The notes under the pieces were generated by a model. That model was not told the origin of the DNA, did not search any database, and saw only the letters and a program-made list of their open reading frames with translations. Made by a program: the position numbers and the translations under genes. Positions 37,342 to 46,908 of a stretch of DNA of 64,000 bases are shown in pieces (positions within the stretch are counted from its first letter, which is position 1; each line of letters opens with the position of its first letter). Source of the stretch: Flavobacterium sp. (GTDB lineage: Bacteria > Bacteroidota > Bacteroidia > Flavobacteriales > Flavobacteriaceae); contig JAHEZJ010000023.1 of the NCBI GenBank assembly GCA_023251135.1, positions 1-64,000 on the forward strand. Reading direction: 5' to 3'.

Positions 37342-37586
37342 TTAATAACAGCGTAAAAAAGAACATGGGAGCACGAAATAGATAAAGGTAACTGCAGCAA
37401 AAGCTGACCGGCGATCAACTGCAAAATACCCCCTGCCCTATATCATTCCCCCATGATCACAAACGGCTTTATAAAATTACCGTAAGCATTGTAAAACAGG
37501 CATTTTAAAAAATAAAAGCCTACTTATCCAATAAGTGGCAAAACTAATAAATAAAATCAATTAAAAATTAAATAGACAATACAATC

Positions 37587-38618
37587 ATGAATAAAAGAAT
37601 CCATTATCCTGTCTTTTTATATAAGATTGCCCTTCTTTTTATAACACTGCTGTGCCTTTCGTGCGATACAGAATATATCGACAAAGTCAATACTATCCCT
37701 GCAGATGTTATAAAAGTGCCGGGATATACCCATATTGAATCCTTTACTATTAAAGATGCTGATAATAATTCGATCAGCGCAGCACTAACAGAAGAGCATA
37801 TCGTAATTACCTGGAGCAACCACCTGCTGCTTCCGGAAACCGTAAAACCCGAAATTATTCTGGGCACGGAAGCTGTCATTTCTCCTGCTTCAGGTGCAGA
37901 GGTGTCTTTTAAAGACGGTACCGTTTATACCGTGACTTCAAAAGCAGGTACTACAAAAAAGTACACACTGAAAATAGATTTCAGGCAAAAAGAGCCGAGA
38001 ACATGGACTTCGACCGCCGAAGAACCTATAACCAAAGGTTTTATGGCAAAAATGACCAATCGCGGTACCAGTGATCCCGCCATCATCAATGATTTATGGA
38101 TGAGTCTTAAAGATACCAGAGTCTATTTTGTGTCTGCTGCCGATCAAAAAACAGAGTATACCGCAGAAATTGCTTATTTAGGCAGTGGTGAAACTACCGC
38201 TCCGTTTCTGGAATATGGCGTTTATTACTTTCTTCCCGAAAATATGCCATTGGGAATGTATGATCTGCGCATCAAAAACGGAGCTTACACCCTTCAGAAC
38301 GCCAGTGTAGAAAACAGGTTTAAAATTGAAGTGGTCGAGCCCGATTATTTTAAAACCGAAAGATTTGGTTTTCCAACTACCAAACGTTCCGGTGAAACAC
38401 TTGAAGTACGAGGCGGTTTATTGGATCTATTGACTTCCGTAGAAATTTACAACACCGCTAATACAGCAGTAACTTATCCTTTAGAAATTGTAAAACTTAC
38501 TTCTTATAAAGCCACCTTAAAAATTCCTGCCGGAGTTCCTGCCGGAGTGTATGACAGAATGAGATTTAAAAGAGAATCTGGCACTTCCAATCTAAGTTAT
38601 GCTGTAACAGTTCAATAA
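37587..38618 (+). CDS. Surface lipoprotein with DUF5018-like and immunoglobulin-like domains
   Basis: A 343-residue lipoprotein with lipobox LSC (Cys at about 26). Residues 48-135 repeat the DUF5018-like pattern seen at 35844 (IESFTIKDADNNSISAAL, closing AGTTKKYTLKIDF). Residues about 145-250 and 255-343 look like two immunoglobulin/IPT-like sandwiches (TNRGTSDPAIINDLWMSL; RSGETLEVRGGLLDLLTSVE). The two genes are likely paralogues within one operon, this one with an extra domain. It ends at the strong terminator 38647-38680, which closes the heme-related cluster. The 245-base gap before it (37342-37586) shows no terminator, so read-through is plausible. Confidence 0.75.
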   Translation: MNKRIHYPVFLYKIALLFITLLCLSCDTEYIDKVNTIPADVIKVPGYTHIESFTIKDADNNSISAALTEEHIVITWSNHLLLPETVKPEIILGTEAVISPASGAEVSFKDGTVYTVTSKAGTTKKYTLKIDFRQKEPRTWTSTAEEPITKGFMAKMTNRGTSDPAIINDLWMSLKDTRVYFVSAADQKTEYTAEIAYLGSGETTAPFLEYGVYYFLPENMPLGMYDLRIKNGAYTLQNASVENRFKIEVVEPDYFKTERFGFPTTKRSGETLEVRGGLLDLLTSVEIYNTANTAVTYPLEIVKLTSYKATLKIPAGVPAGVYDRMRFKRESGTSNLSYAVTVQ

Positions 38619-38646
38619 TTTCAATCTTTTACTAGAAAAAGAATCA

Positions 38647-38680
38647 AGAGCCTTTAGTTGCACGCTAAAGGCTCTTTTTT
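38647..38680. terminator. Bidirectional terminator between convergent genes
   Basis: AGAGCCTTTAG and CTAAAGGCTCT form an 11-bp stem with a six-base loop, followed by TTTTTTG on the plus strand. It separates the heme-related operon (+) from the RclC-like gene (-), whose stop is four bases away. Confidence 0.85.
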
Positions 38681-38683
38681 GTT

Positions 38684-39247
38684 TCAATGTTTCTTTCTCA
38701 AATACAATGCTGCCGATTCACTCATGGTAATTAGTGAAGCTCCCAGAATAACAATATCTTTTAAAACCAGACGTCCCCTGCCGGACAAATAAGGAAATCC
38801 ATATTGATCGTCAGTTAAATGCGGTACCCAGCTTTCGGGTGTCGTTACCAAAAAAGAAAGTGTACCAATGGTTAGTATAAAAACCAATATACTGCCAATC
38901 ATACTCGCCAAAGGTGCCCACTGATGAATGGCAACCAGAATCCCGATTCCAATTAATAAAATTCCAAGACCGTTGGCAAACCCGTACGTATTGTTCTCTA
39001 GATGCCATTCGTGATTTTTGGCAATTAACTCTCCTTCTTTATTCGCATACTCTTTGTATTCAGAAGGGTGATCGTAAAAGAAAGACATAAACGGACTGTT
39101 GGCGACAAACGGCACGATTCCATCTGCTTCGTAGGTAAAAAATTTAAGTCCGCCAATCCATAGAAAAACAACTACAATTCCGGCACGTACTGCTTTTTTT
39201 CCGAGTTGATCTAAATTGGCGATGGCATTTAAAAGGGTATTTTTCAT
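38684..39247 (-). CDS. DUF417/RclC (YkgB)-like inner-membrane protein
   Basis: A 187-residue protein with about four membrane helices (23-40, 92-108, 112-132 and 163-180). Signature words are IVVVFLWIGGLKFFTYEADGI, quoted as WIGGLKFFTYEADGI, plus PFMSFFYDHPSE and a late SYLSGRGRLVLKDIVILGAS, here FPYLSGRGRLVLKDIV. These match the DUF417 family that includes E. coli RclC, part of the reactive chlorine response. The exact function of RclC is not settled. An AraC-type regulator gene lies 86 bases upstream in the same orientation, as in the rcl system, which also has an AraC-type regulator. Confidence 0.85.
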   Translation of the reverse strand: MKNTLLNAIANLDQLGKKAVRAGIVVVFLWIGGLKFFTYEADGIVPFVANSPFMSFFYDHPSEYKEYANKEGELIAKNHEWHLENNTYGFANGLGILLIGIGILVAIHQWAPLASMIGSILVFILTIGTLSFLVTTPESWVPHLTDDQYGFPYLSGRGRLVLKDIVILGASLITMSESAALYLRKKH

Positions 39248-39333
39248 TGCTGCTGTTTTTAAATTAATTGTTTAAAAGTAACAGCGCAAAACTACGTCCG
39301 CATACCACCGCAAAGAATGGACGAAAAAGGATA

Positions 39334-40185
39334 TTACCTAGACAAATCTGCCACAATCGATATTCCTGTTGTTTTTCTGAAAGTTTGTGGAGAAACGTTA
39401 GTCATTTTTTTGAAGACCCTGCTAAAATAGTATTCGTCCTGAAATTTTAAAGCAAAAGCAATTTCTTTAATGCTCATTCTGGTAAGATGCAGGTGTTTTT
39501 TGGCTTCCAGAATCAATCGCTCCTGAATCATTTGTGTCGGAGTTTTATTGAAACGTTTGTTGCATTGTTTGGTTAAACTATTAGAAGTCATTGCTAATAA
39601 AGAAGCATAATCGCTTGGTTTGTGAAGGTCTAAAAAATGTTCTTCGAGCAGGAGTTTAAACTGATCCATTTTTTCATCTTTTTGAAACTCCTGCTTTTCG
39701 ATGCAACTCATTTTGATACTGCTCGATTTCGCCAGAAAAAGCTGAATATAGGCTCTCAATACAATTTCCGAAGGTGTTTCCTGCCTGAGCTCATCTCTGA
39801 TCTGATGCATTAACTGCGCATACAGCTCATGTTGTTCGGCAGACAGTTGTATAGACGGTTCTATATAAATATTATTAAAGAGTAAGCCGTTACAGGCAAC
39901 TTCATTTCTATGGTATTCAATGCAATAAAAATCACCATGAAATTGTAAAACACTATACTCAACAGCTTTCATTTCTTTTATGTGAATCGATTGTTGAGGT
40001 GTGGAAAATAATAAAACGGGACCCGAAAAATGAAACGAAGCAAAATCGGCATGATAGATCCCTTCCCCTTCACTAACAAACAAAACCGTGTATTCGCTAA
40101 ACTGAACGGGCTTATCTAAAGCAAACTGCTCTGAGTTGGCTATTCCTAATAAAAAGGTACCCTGTTCTGAATATACTTTGTTCAT
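39334..40185 (-). CDS. AraC-family transcriptional regulator
   Basis: A 283-residue regulator with an N-terminal cupin-like sensing domain (about 10-140, including YTVLFVSEGEGIYHADF) and a C-terminal double helix-turn-helix (about 185-275, with SDYASLLAMTSNSLTKQC and MSIKEIAFALKFQDEYYFSR). It lies just upstream of the RclC-like gene on the same strand and probably controls it. A TAATTTTG -7 box at 40217-40224 could drive it. The inducer is unknown; the pairing hints at oxidant stress. Confidence 0.9.
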   Translation of the reverse strand: MNKVYSEQGTFLLGIANSEQFALDKPVQFSEYTVLFVSEGEGIYHADFASFHFSGPVLLFSTPQQSIHIKEMKAVEYSVLQFHGDFYCIEYHRNEVACNGLLFNNIYIEPSIQLSAEQHELYAQLMHQIRDELRQETPSEIVLRAYIQLFLAKSSSIKMSCIEKQEFQKDEKMDQFKLLLEEHFLDLHKPSDYASLLAMTSNSLTKQCNKRFNKTPTQMIQERLILEAKKHLHLTRMSIKEIAFALKFQDEYYFSRVFKKMTNVSPQTFRKTTGISIVADLSR

Positions 40186-40216
40186 TTTATCTTTTTAATG
40201 CATCTCTGCTTTTCTA

Positions 40217-40224
40217 CAAAATTA
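40217..40224 (-). promoter_or_regulatory. Candidate -7 box for the AraC-type regulator gene
   Basis: On the minus strand TAATTTTG matches TAnnTTTG, 32 bases before the ATG at 40185. No clear -33 box was seen. Confidence 0.4.
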
Positions 40225-40363
40225 AGAATGAATTGTTCTTTTACTACACCCAATCCTCACAAAACAATACTAAAAAAGAGAATCTCTTTTAACGGAATGT
40301 TATCCTATCCTGAATTTTTAATATTTTCTAAAAATTTTAAGAATTCATTATTTTGCAATTGAC

Positions 40364-40371
40364 TATATTTG
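40364..40371 (+). promoter_or_regulatory. Candidate -7 box for the efflux operon and its leader gene
   Basis: TATATTTG matches TAnnTTTG, 62 bases before the ATG at 40433. The proper -33 position lacks TTTG. Confidence 0.4.
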
Positions 40372-40432
40372 GTCCCTTATCAAATACAAGCCTGTCTTTT
40401 CAGACTACAAGCTACAATTCTTTACGGCATAC

Positions 40433-40795
40433 ATGAAATCATTTAAGTTCATAGGTATATTTTTGCTATTCTTGCTTCCTCTTGTGGGTGGAGCAGAAAT
40501 GGGCAAAACCCCTGTACAACTTACGATTTGCCAGGCACAGGAAAACTTTTTAGCTTCTGAAGTACCGCAATATTCTTCTTCCTCTCTGGTCACACCCAAA
40601 GATCTTGACATTCATTTTATCGTCAAAAAGAAGATTAAACATCGTGCGACAACTTCTGACAGCAGCACTCTAAAAACACCGTACTTTACTAAACTAGTAC
40701 ATTTTAAGATCTTTGAGAATGGCTTAATCTATGGTATTGCGACTATATATCAGATTCAGCGACATACTCATCTGCATCTTTACCAACTTTTCTAG
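40433..40795 (+). CDS. Small exported protein upstream of the RND efflux operon
   Basis: A 120-residue protein with a signal peptide (FKFIGIFLLFLLPLVGGAE). The mature part is Ser/Thr/Lys-rich and ends with YQIQRHTHLHLYQLF, a His-containing tail that could bind metal. I do not recognise a family. It lies 225 bases before the efflux adaptor gene on the same strand, with a promoter box in front and no clear terminator between, so it may be the first gene of the efflux operon. The coding status rests on the signal peptide, the start position and the context. Confidence 0.55.
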   Translation: MKSFKFIGIFLLFLLPLVGGAEMGKTPVQLTICQAQENFLASEVPQYSSSSLVTPKDLDIHFIVKKKIKHRATTSDSSTLKTPYFTKLVHFKIFENGLIYGIATIYQIQRHTHLHLYQLF

Positions 40796-41020
40796 ATCAA
40801 CAATTTTATTTTTTTTATAGGCCGAAATCTTCTGCCCTGCACTCTTTTGTTTTCGCACAAAGGAGCTGTTGTACTATAAAAATATTTCTTCCAAACGATA
40901 CCGTCTTCCTAAAGCGGTTGTCGTTGCATTTTTCATGTTTAACATTTAAGTAATTCACAACTCCCTGTCAATCAATATCAGGGAGAGCCTCCATTTATAT
41001 ACCTATTTTAAAAATTCATT

Positions 41021-42130
41021 ATGAACACTACAAAAAATCAATTCTTGTTAATTGTTTTATCTGTTTTATTCCTGACCTCTTGTGGGGATAAAACCAAAAA
41101 AGATGTTTCGAAAATTAAAACGCTGCCTGTTTACAAGGTTACGCTGCAGGACACTATTGTCTCCAACCGGTTTGTCGCTGACGTACACGCCAAAAATAAT
41201 GTAGAAATACATGTTCGCATCCCCGGATTACTGGATAAAGTTTTTGTGAGCGAAGGACAAAAAGTACAAAAAGGTCAATTGTTGTTTAAAATCAGTGATG
41301 TCGAATTGCAAATACAATTACTCAAAGCCCAGGCCGTGTACAAAAGCACCTTGGCAGATCTCCGAATTGCAACCGTTGAATTGGAGCAGGCACAAACACT
41401 TTTCAATAAAAAAGTAATCGCCGACAAGGAACTGGAACTTTCTAAAGCCAAACACGAAGCCGCTTCCGCTAAAGTTGCGCATGCTGTTGCAGAACGAAAA
41501 GCAATCAACCAGCAAATTAGTTTCACCACCATCAGAGCTCCTTTTGACGGAACAATCGACCGTATTCCATTCAAAGAAGGAAGCCTTGTAGAAAATGGTT
41601 CTCTGCTGACAACGGTTTCGCAACTGGATGATGTATATGCTTATTTCTCCATTCCCGAAAACATTTATTTTCAGATGATGGCCGACAAAAGCCTAAACAA
41701 AGCCGGTGGTGATATCAAGTTAGTTTTACCCAACGGAGCTGTTTACAACCAAAAAGGTGAATTAAGAACTGCCGATGGTGAAATTGACCGCCAAACGGGT
41801 TCTATTCAATACAAAGCTAAATTTCACAATCCGCAAGGCTTCATCAAACACGGAACATCCGGAAAACTAATCATTTCGGAACCTAAGAAAAATGTGATAC
41901 TAATTCCACAAAAAGCTGTTTTCTCGATACAGGACAAACAGTTTGTATTTCTTGTGAATAAAGAAGGAATTGTAAAAATGACCAACATTACGATTGGCAG
42001 TACGCTCGACGATGTCTTTATCCTGAACAAAGGACTGAAAAGCAATGACCTGATTGTGGAAGAAGGCACTCAGTCGTTGCGGGACGGTGACAAGATTAAC
42101 ATCAAAGACATACAAAACGTAAGCTTATAG
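41021..42130 (+). CDS. RND efflux periplasmic adaptor lipoprotein (AcrA/MexA type)
   Basis: A 369-residue membrane-fusion protein. A lipoprotein signal (FLTSCG, Cys at about 21) anchors it. It has the split biotinyl-lipoyl motif (VEIHVRIPGLLDKVFVSEGQ, here IPGLLDKVFVSEGQKVQKG), an alpha-hairpin (about 95-160, Lys/Glu/Ala-rich), the second lipoyl half (TTIRAPFDGTIDRIPFKEGS), then beta-barrel and membrane-proximal domains ending in the VEEGTQSLRDGDKI family pattern. It bridges the inner-membrane pump and outer-membrane channel encoded next. The permease gene starts 29 bases downstream. Confidence 0.94.
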   Translation: MNTTKNQFLLIVLSVLFLTSCGDKTKKDVSKIKTLPVYKVTLQDTIVSNRFVADVHAKNNVEIHVRIPGLLDKVFVSEGQKVQKGQLLFKISDVELQIQLLKAQAVYKSTLADLRIATVELEQAQTLFNKKVIADKELELSKAKHEAASAKVAHAVAERKAINQQISFTTIRAPFDGTIDRIPFKEGSLVENGSLLTTVSQLDDVYAYFSIPENIYFQMMADKSLNKAGGDIKLVLPNGAVYNQKGELRTADGEIDRQTGSIQYKAKFHNPQGFIKHGTSGKLIISEPKKNVILIPQKAVFSIQDKQFVFLVNKEGIVKMTNITIGSTLDDVFILNKGLKSNDLIVEEGTQSLRDGDKINIKDIQNVSL

Positions 42131-42159
42131 TTTCTAATTAGTATCAAAAAAAACATAAA

Positions 42160-45100
42160 ATGATAGAGTTATTTATCAAAAGAAAAATACTGTCGTTAAT
42201 CATATCGGTTATGATAGTACTCCTGGGTATACTGGCCTTGTTTCAGCTGCCTATCACACAATTTCCTGACATTGTTCCGCCATCTGTAACGGTAACGGCT
42301 AAATATACGGGAGCCAATGCCGAAGTTTCGGCCAATGCCGTCGCATTGCCTTTAGAACGTGCTATCAACGGTGTTCCGGGAATGACTTACATGTCGACTG
42401 TTACTTCCAACGACGGTCTGACACTGATACAAGTCTTTTTTGAAGTAGGAACCGATCCGGATCTGGCGGCTGTAAACGTCCAAAACCGTGTGACAACTAT
42501 ACTGGATGAATTGCCCGAAGAGGTAATTCGTGCCGGAGTAACTACCGAAAAAGAGGTGAACAGTATGCTGATGTATCTGAACATTACCAGTACAGATAAA
42601 ACACAAGACGAACAGTTTATTTTCAACTTCACCGATATCAATATTCTTCAGGAACTGAAAAGGATTGACGGTGTCGGACGTGCTGAAATCATGGGACAGA
42701 AGGAGTATTCCATGAGGGTTTGGCTCGATCCACAAAAAATGCTTTCGTATGCCATTTCGGCAAATGAAGTGATTGCTTCTCTCCAGAAACAAAACATATC
42801 GGCTGCTCCGGGTAAAGTGGGTGAAGGTTCAGGACAGCTCGACAATCAGCTTCAGTATGTAATCAAATACGGAGGAAAATTCTACGAACCCAAACAGTAC
42901 GAAGAAATTCCGCTTCGGGCAAATTCAGACGGGACGATCCTAAGATTAAAGGACATCTCTAAAATCGAATTTGGATCGATGAGTTACGGAATGGTTTCTA
43001 AAACCGACGGTAAACCTTCTGCTTCAATCATGTTAAAACAACGACCGGGTTCTAATGCTTCTGAAGTAATTGCCAGCGTAAAAGAAAAAATGGCCGAACT
43101 TCAAAAAACATCCTTCCCTCCCGGAATGGATTACAATATTGCCTACGATGTATCTCGTTTTCTGGATGCTTCGATCGATGAGGTTTTGAAAACACTTATC
43201 GAAGCCTTTATTCTGGTAGCCTTTGTGGTTTTTATTTTCCTTCAAGACTGGCGTTCTACCTTAATCCCTGTTTTGGCGATACCTGTAGCCCTTATTGGTT
43301 CGTTTGCCTTCATGTCGATGATGGGCTTTTCGATCAACCTACTTACGTTGTTTGCCCTTGTATTATCGATAGGAATTGTGGTCGACAATGCCATTGTGGT
43401 CGTCGAAGCTGTTCACGTTAAAATCTCCGAAGAGCATATGGCACCACTTCCGGCTACGATTAGTGCCATGAAAGAAATTACCGGAGCTGTTATTGCCATT
43501 ACCATTGTCATGAGTGCCGTGTTTATTCCGGTTGCCTTTTTAAGTGGTCCGGTTGGAGTTTTCTATAGGCAGTTCTCATTAACCATGGCTATTAGTATTG
43601 TCATCTCCGGAATCAATGCCCTTACTTTAACCCCTGCCCTTTGTGCTATTTTACTAAAACCACATAATCCAGAGGAGAAAAAGAACTCTTTGATCAATCG
43701 TTTCTTTAACAGCTTTAATACATGGTTTAATAAGGTTACGGCCGGTTACATCCGCATACTGTCAAAATTTGCAGACCGTACAACTGTAACAGCCGGTTTA
43801 TTGGTTTTATTCTGTTTACTCACCTGGGGAACCAGCAAATTTGTTCCTGCAGGATTTATTCCTTCAGAAGATCAAGGAATGGTTTATGTGAGTGTGACTA
43901 CTCCCCAAGGAGCCACCGTAGAACGTACCGAAAAAGTATTGGATGAAGTGACTCGTTTGGCCAAAGAAATTAAAGGTGTCGACAATGTGACAACGCTTGC
44001 CGGATACAGTATTGTGACTGAAATTGCGGGAGCGTCTTATGGTATGGGAATGATCAATTTGAAAGACTGGAGTGATCGTGACATCTCGGTAAATGAATTC
44101 ATCGCCAAATTGGGTGAGAAAACAAAAAACATTTCTGATGCACAAATTGAGATTTTTGCACCGCCAACCGTTCCCGGTTTCGGAAATACAAGCGGATTTG
44201 AACTTCGATTACTCGATAAATCCGGTGGAACGATCACTAACACGGATGCCGTGACCAAAAACTTCATTAAGGAACTAAATGCGGCACCCGAAATACAAAA
44301 CTCTTTTAGTAGTTTTGATGCTACTTTCCCCCAGTATTTAATTCACATTGATTATGATCTGGCTGCCAAAAAAGGTATCTCGGTAGACAATGCCATGTCT
44401 ACTCTACAAACGATGCTGGGCTCTTTTTATGCGACCAATTTTATACGTTTCTCCCAAATGTATAAAGTAATGGTTCAAGCCAGTCCGCAGTTCAGAAAAA
44501 ATCCCGAAAGTATTCTGGATATGTACCTTAAGAATGATGCCGGAGAAATGGTTCCGTTCTCGACCTTTATCAAACTGGAACGTGTTTATGGTCCTGAAGT
44601 TTTAACGCGTTACAACATGTACATGTCGGCTATGATCAATGGAGAGCCTGCTGAGGGATACAGCTCAGGAGAAGCAATCGCAGCCGTAGAGAAAATCGCA
44701 GCCGAAAAACTCCCAAGCAGGTTTGAATTGGAATGGTCGGGCATGACCCGTGAAGAAATTCTGTCCGGAAATCAGACTATTTACATTTTTGCGTTGTGTA
44801 TACTCTTTGTCTATTTGCTACTTGCCGCTCAATATGAAAGTTTACTGCTTCCCTTTCCGGTGCTTTTAAGTCTGCCAGTAGGTGTTTTTGGTTCGTATCT
44901 CGCCTTGTTAATGGTTGGACTGGACAATAACATTTATGCTCAGGTGGCACTCGTCATGCTTATCGGGTTACTCGCCAAAAATGCCATTCTGATTGTAGAG
45001 TTTGCGATGGCCCAAAACAAAATAGGCCGCGATATTACCGAGGCTGCGATCGAAGGTGCCCGATTACGTTTCAGACCCATTTTAATGACCTCTTTCGCTT

Positions 45101-45273
45101 TTATTTCAGGCTTAATTCCTTTATGTATTGCCTCGGGTGCCGGTGCCATTGGTAACCGTTCGATAGGTACTGCCGCCGCCGGAGGAATGCTTATAGGAAC
45201 AGTCTTCGGACTTGTAATCATTCCGGGACTTTATATCCTGTTTGCCAAATTTGAAAAAGCATTAAAAAAATAA
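42160..45273 (+). CDS. RND-family multidrug efflux permease (HAE1/AcrB-like)
   Basis: A 1037-residue inner-membrane pump of normal AcrB length, beginning with the usual short cytosolic stretch and first helix (IELFIKRKILSLIISVMIVL), a large periplasmic loop, TM2-6 with the proton-relay helix GIVVDNAIVVVEAV near residue 409, a second periplasmic loop, and TM8-12 with LLAKNAILIVEFA carrying the conserved Lys. The aspartate pair of AcrB TM4 appears as Asp-Asn here. It exports drugs or lipophiles using the proton gradient with the adaptor upstream and the channel 6 bases downstream. Its substrates cannot be told. Confidence 0.95.
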   Translation: MIELFIKRKILSLIISVMIVLLGILALFQLPITQFPDIVPPSVTVTAKYTGANAEVSANAVALPLERAINGVPGMTYMSTVTSNDGLTLIQVFFEVGTDPDLAAVNVQNRVTTILDELPEEVIRAGVTTEKEVNSMLMYLNITSTDKTQDEQFIFNFTDINILQELKRIDGVGRAEIMGQKEYSMRVWLDPQKMLSYAISANEVIASLQKQNISAAPGKVGEGSGQLDNQLQYVIKYGGKFYEPKQYEEIPLRANSDGTILRLKDISKIEFGSMSYGMVSKTDGKPSASIMLKQRPGSNASEVIASVKEKMAELQKTSFPPGMDYNIAYDVSRFLDASIDEVLKTLIEAFILVAFVVFIFLQDWRSTLIPVLAIPVALIGSFAFMSMMGFSINLLTLFALVLSIGIVVDNAIVVVEAVHVKISEEHMAPLPATISAMKEITGAVIAITIVMSAVFIPVAFLSGPVGVFYRQFSLTMAISIVISGINALTLTPALCAILLKPHNPEEKKNSLINRFFNSFNTWFNKVTAGYIRILSKFADRTTVTAGLLVLFCLLTWGTSKFVPAGFIPSEDQGMVYVSVTTPQGATVERTEKVLDEVTRLAKEIKGVDNVTTLAGYSIVTEIAGASYGMGMINLKDWSDRDISVNEFIAKLGEKTKNISDAQIEIFAPPTVPGFGNTSGFELRLLDKSGGTITNTDAVTKNFIKELNAAPEIQNSFSSFDATFPQYLIHIDYDLAAKKGISVDNAMSTLQTMLGSFYATNFIRFSQMYKVMVQASPQFRKNPESILDMYLKNDAGEMVPFSTFIKLERVYGPEVLTRYNMYMSAMINGEPAEGYSSGEAIAAVEKIAAEKLPSRFELEWSGMTREEILSGNQTIYIFALCILFVYLLLAAQYESLLLPFPVLLSLPVGVFGSYLALLMVGLDNNIYAQVALVMLIGLLAKNAILIVEFAMAQNKIGRDITEAAIEGARLRFRPILMTSFAFISGLIPLCIASGAGAIGNRSIGTAAAGGMLIGTVFGLVIIPGLYILFAKFEKALKK

Positions 45274-45279
45274 TATATA

Positions 45280-46779
45280 ATGAAAAATACACTAAATCAA
45301 TATAAAATAGCGCTTCATCTCAACTATAAGTTTAAGATGTTCTCGTTCTTATTGGCAACTGGAACGCTGCTGCTGACTGCCTGTTCTGCTCCAAAAGTAA
45401 ACGACAATCTGGCTGCTAAACCCTTGCCGAAGAATTTTGATGTGACCTCAAAAAAAGCTGCTGACAGCGGAACACCTTTTGTTCCGCTGCAAACAGCTAC
45501 TTATTTTAAAGATGAAAAATTAGAGAAATTATTAGATAAAGCTGTCGCTCAGAATCCGGATTATTTAGTCATGGAGCAACGCATTTTAATCGCCAACTCT
45601 CATTTAAAAGTAGCCAAACTTGCTTTACTGCCTTCTTTTGATCTTCAGGCAGATGCTTCCGGAACACGTTACGGAAAGTATACTATGGAAGGTGTTGGAA
45701 ACTTTGATACCAATTTGTCTCAAAACATATCCGAAAGACAACGAATTGCAACGGGCGCTACTCCTAACTTATTTTTAGGTGGAAAAGTGTCCTGGGAAGC
45801 CGATATATGGGGTAAACTAAGCAACCGGAAAAAAGCGGCACGTCAAAGATACTTTGCTTCACAACAGGGAATGCGATTACTGAAAACCAAACTCCTAAGC
45901 GATATAGCTGAGCTTTATTACGAGCTGGTAGCCTTAGACAAACAGGCGGTAATTTACAAGAGAAACTTAGATACACAGCAGCATGCATTGGATATTATTT
46001 CGGCACAGCGATCTGTTGGAAAAGCGACAGAACTTGCGGTACAGCAGTTTAACGCACAAAACAATAATATACTCGCAGAAGCAGAACAGCTCAATCTTAA
46101 AATTAATCAAACCGAAAAGGCACTGCTTACCCTACTGGGAGAATACGGAGGAAAAGTCGAAAGAAGTACTGAGTTTTTATCCGGTCATCTTAAAGTTTTA
46201 AATCAAAAAATTAGTGTAGACTCTATCATTCACCAAAGACCTGATGTTTCTGAAGCTTACTTTGAATTAATGGCCACAAATGCTGACGCAAAATCTGCAC
46301 GTGCTGCCTTTTTTCCCACCTTAAACTTAGGCGGATATGTGGGTATGAACTCTTTTTCGTTTTCTACTTTTTTTGACAGCGGTTCGTTTGCCTGGCAATT
46401 GCTTGGCGGAATCACTGCTCCGGTATTCAACAAAGGACAAATCAAACAGGAGTTTTTTACGGCCAACCGAAGACAGGAAATTTCTTTTTTGCAGTATCAA
46501 AACACCATTACAACAGCCTATAATGAGTTAAGTGCTTTGCTGCACCGAACCGAAGCTTTTGAAGATGTGTTGAAGTACAAATCCAAAGAAATTGAACATC
46601 TGCAGATTGCGGTCAATGTTTCAAATGATTTATACCTTAACGGATATGCCAATTATCTCGAAATCATCAGTGCCCAAAAAAACAAACTACAGGCCGAACT
46701 CGATTTTGTTGATATTCAGTTGAAAAATGCAAACGCACAGATTTTGCTTTATAAAGCTTTGGGTGGAGGAATGGAGTAA
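45280..46779 (+). CDS. TolC/OprM-family outer-membrane efflux lipoprotein
   Basis: A 499-residue outer-membrane factor of the NodT/OprM type. The lipobox LLTAC places the lipidated Cys near residue 35; the first ATG gives a long n-region, and an internal ATG at 45337 (MFSFLLATGTLLLTAC) would give a more typical signal. Two OEP repeats follow: AVAQNPDYLVMEQRI and SWEADIWGKLSNRKKA in the first, HQRPDVSEAYFELMATNAD, quoted as RPDVSEAYFELMATNAD, in the second. It forms the trimeric exit duct for the pump encoded 6 bases upstream. A strong terminator follows at 46848-46881. Confidence 0.93.
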   Translation: MKNTLNQYKIALHLNYKFKMFSFLLATGTLLLTACSAPKVNDNLAAKPLPKNFDVTSKKAADSGTPFVPLQTATYFKDEKLEKLLDKAVAQNPDYLVMEQRILIANSHLKVAKLALLPSFDLQADASGTRYGKYTMEGVGNFDTNLSQNISERQRIATGATPNLFLGGKVSWEADIWGKLSNRKKAARQRYFASQQGMRLLKTKLLSDIAELYYELVALDKQAVIYKRNLDTQQHALDIISAQRSVGKATELAVQQFNAQNNNILAEAEQLNLKINQTEKALLTLLGEYGGKVERSTEFLSGHLKVLNQKISVDSIIHQRPDVSEAYFELMATNADAKSARAAFFPTLNLGGYVGMNSFSFSTFFDSGSFAWQLLGGITAPVFNKGQIKQEFFTANRRQEISFLQYQNTITTAYNELSALLHRTEAFEDVLKYKSKEIEHLQIAVNVSNDLYLNGYANYLEIISAQKNKLQAELDFVDIQLKNANAQILLYKALGGGME

Positions 46780-46847
46780 AACTTCGTATTTCAGAGTTTC
46801 TGTGAAATGTTAAATGTGAGATGTGAAACTTGAAATCTGCTTAAACA

Positions 46848-46881
46848 AAGAGCCCCGTTTCTCTACTGAAACGGGGCTCTT
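46848..46881. terminator. Terminator of the RND efflux operon
   Basis: AAGAGCCCCGTTT and AAACGGGGCTCTT form a 13-bp stem with an eight-base loop, followed on the plus strand by GTTTTATTTT. It may also serve the small minus-strand gene ending at 46909. Confidence 0.9.
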
Positions 46882-46908
46882 GTTTTATTTTATAACTGTT
46901 GAAAAACC

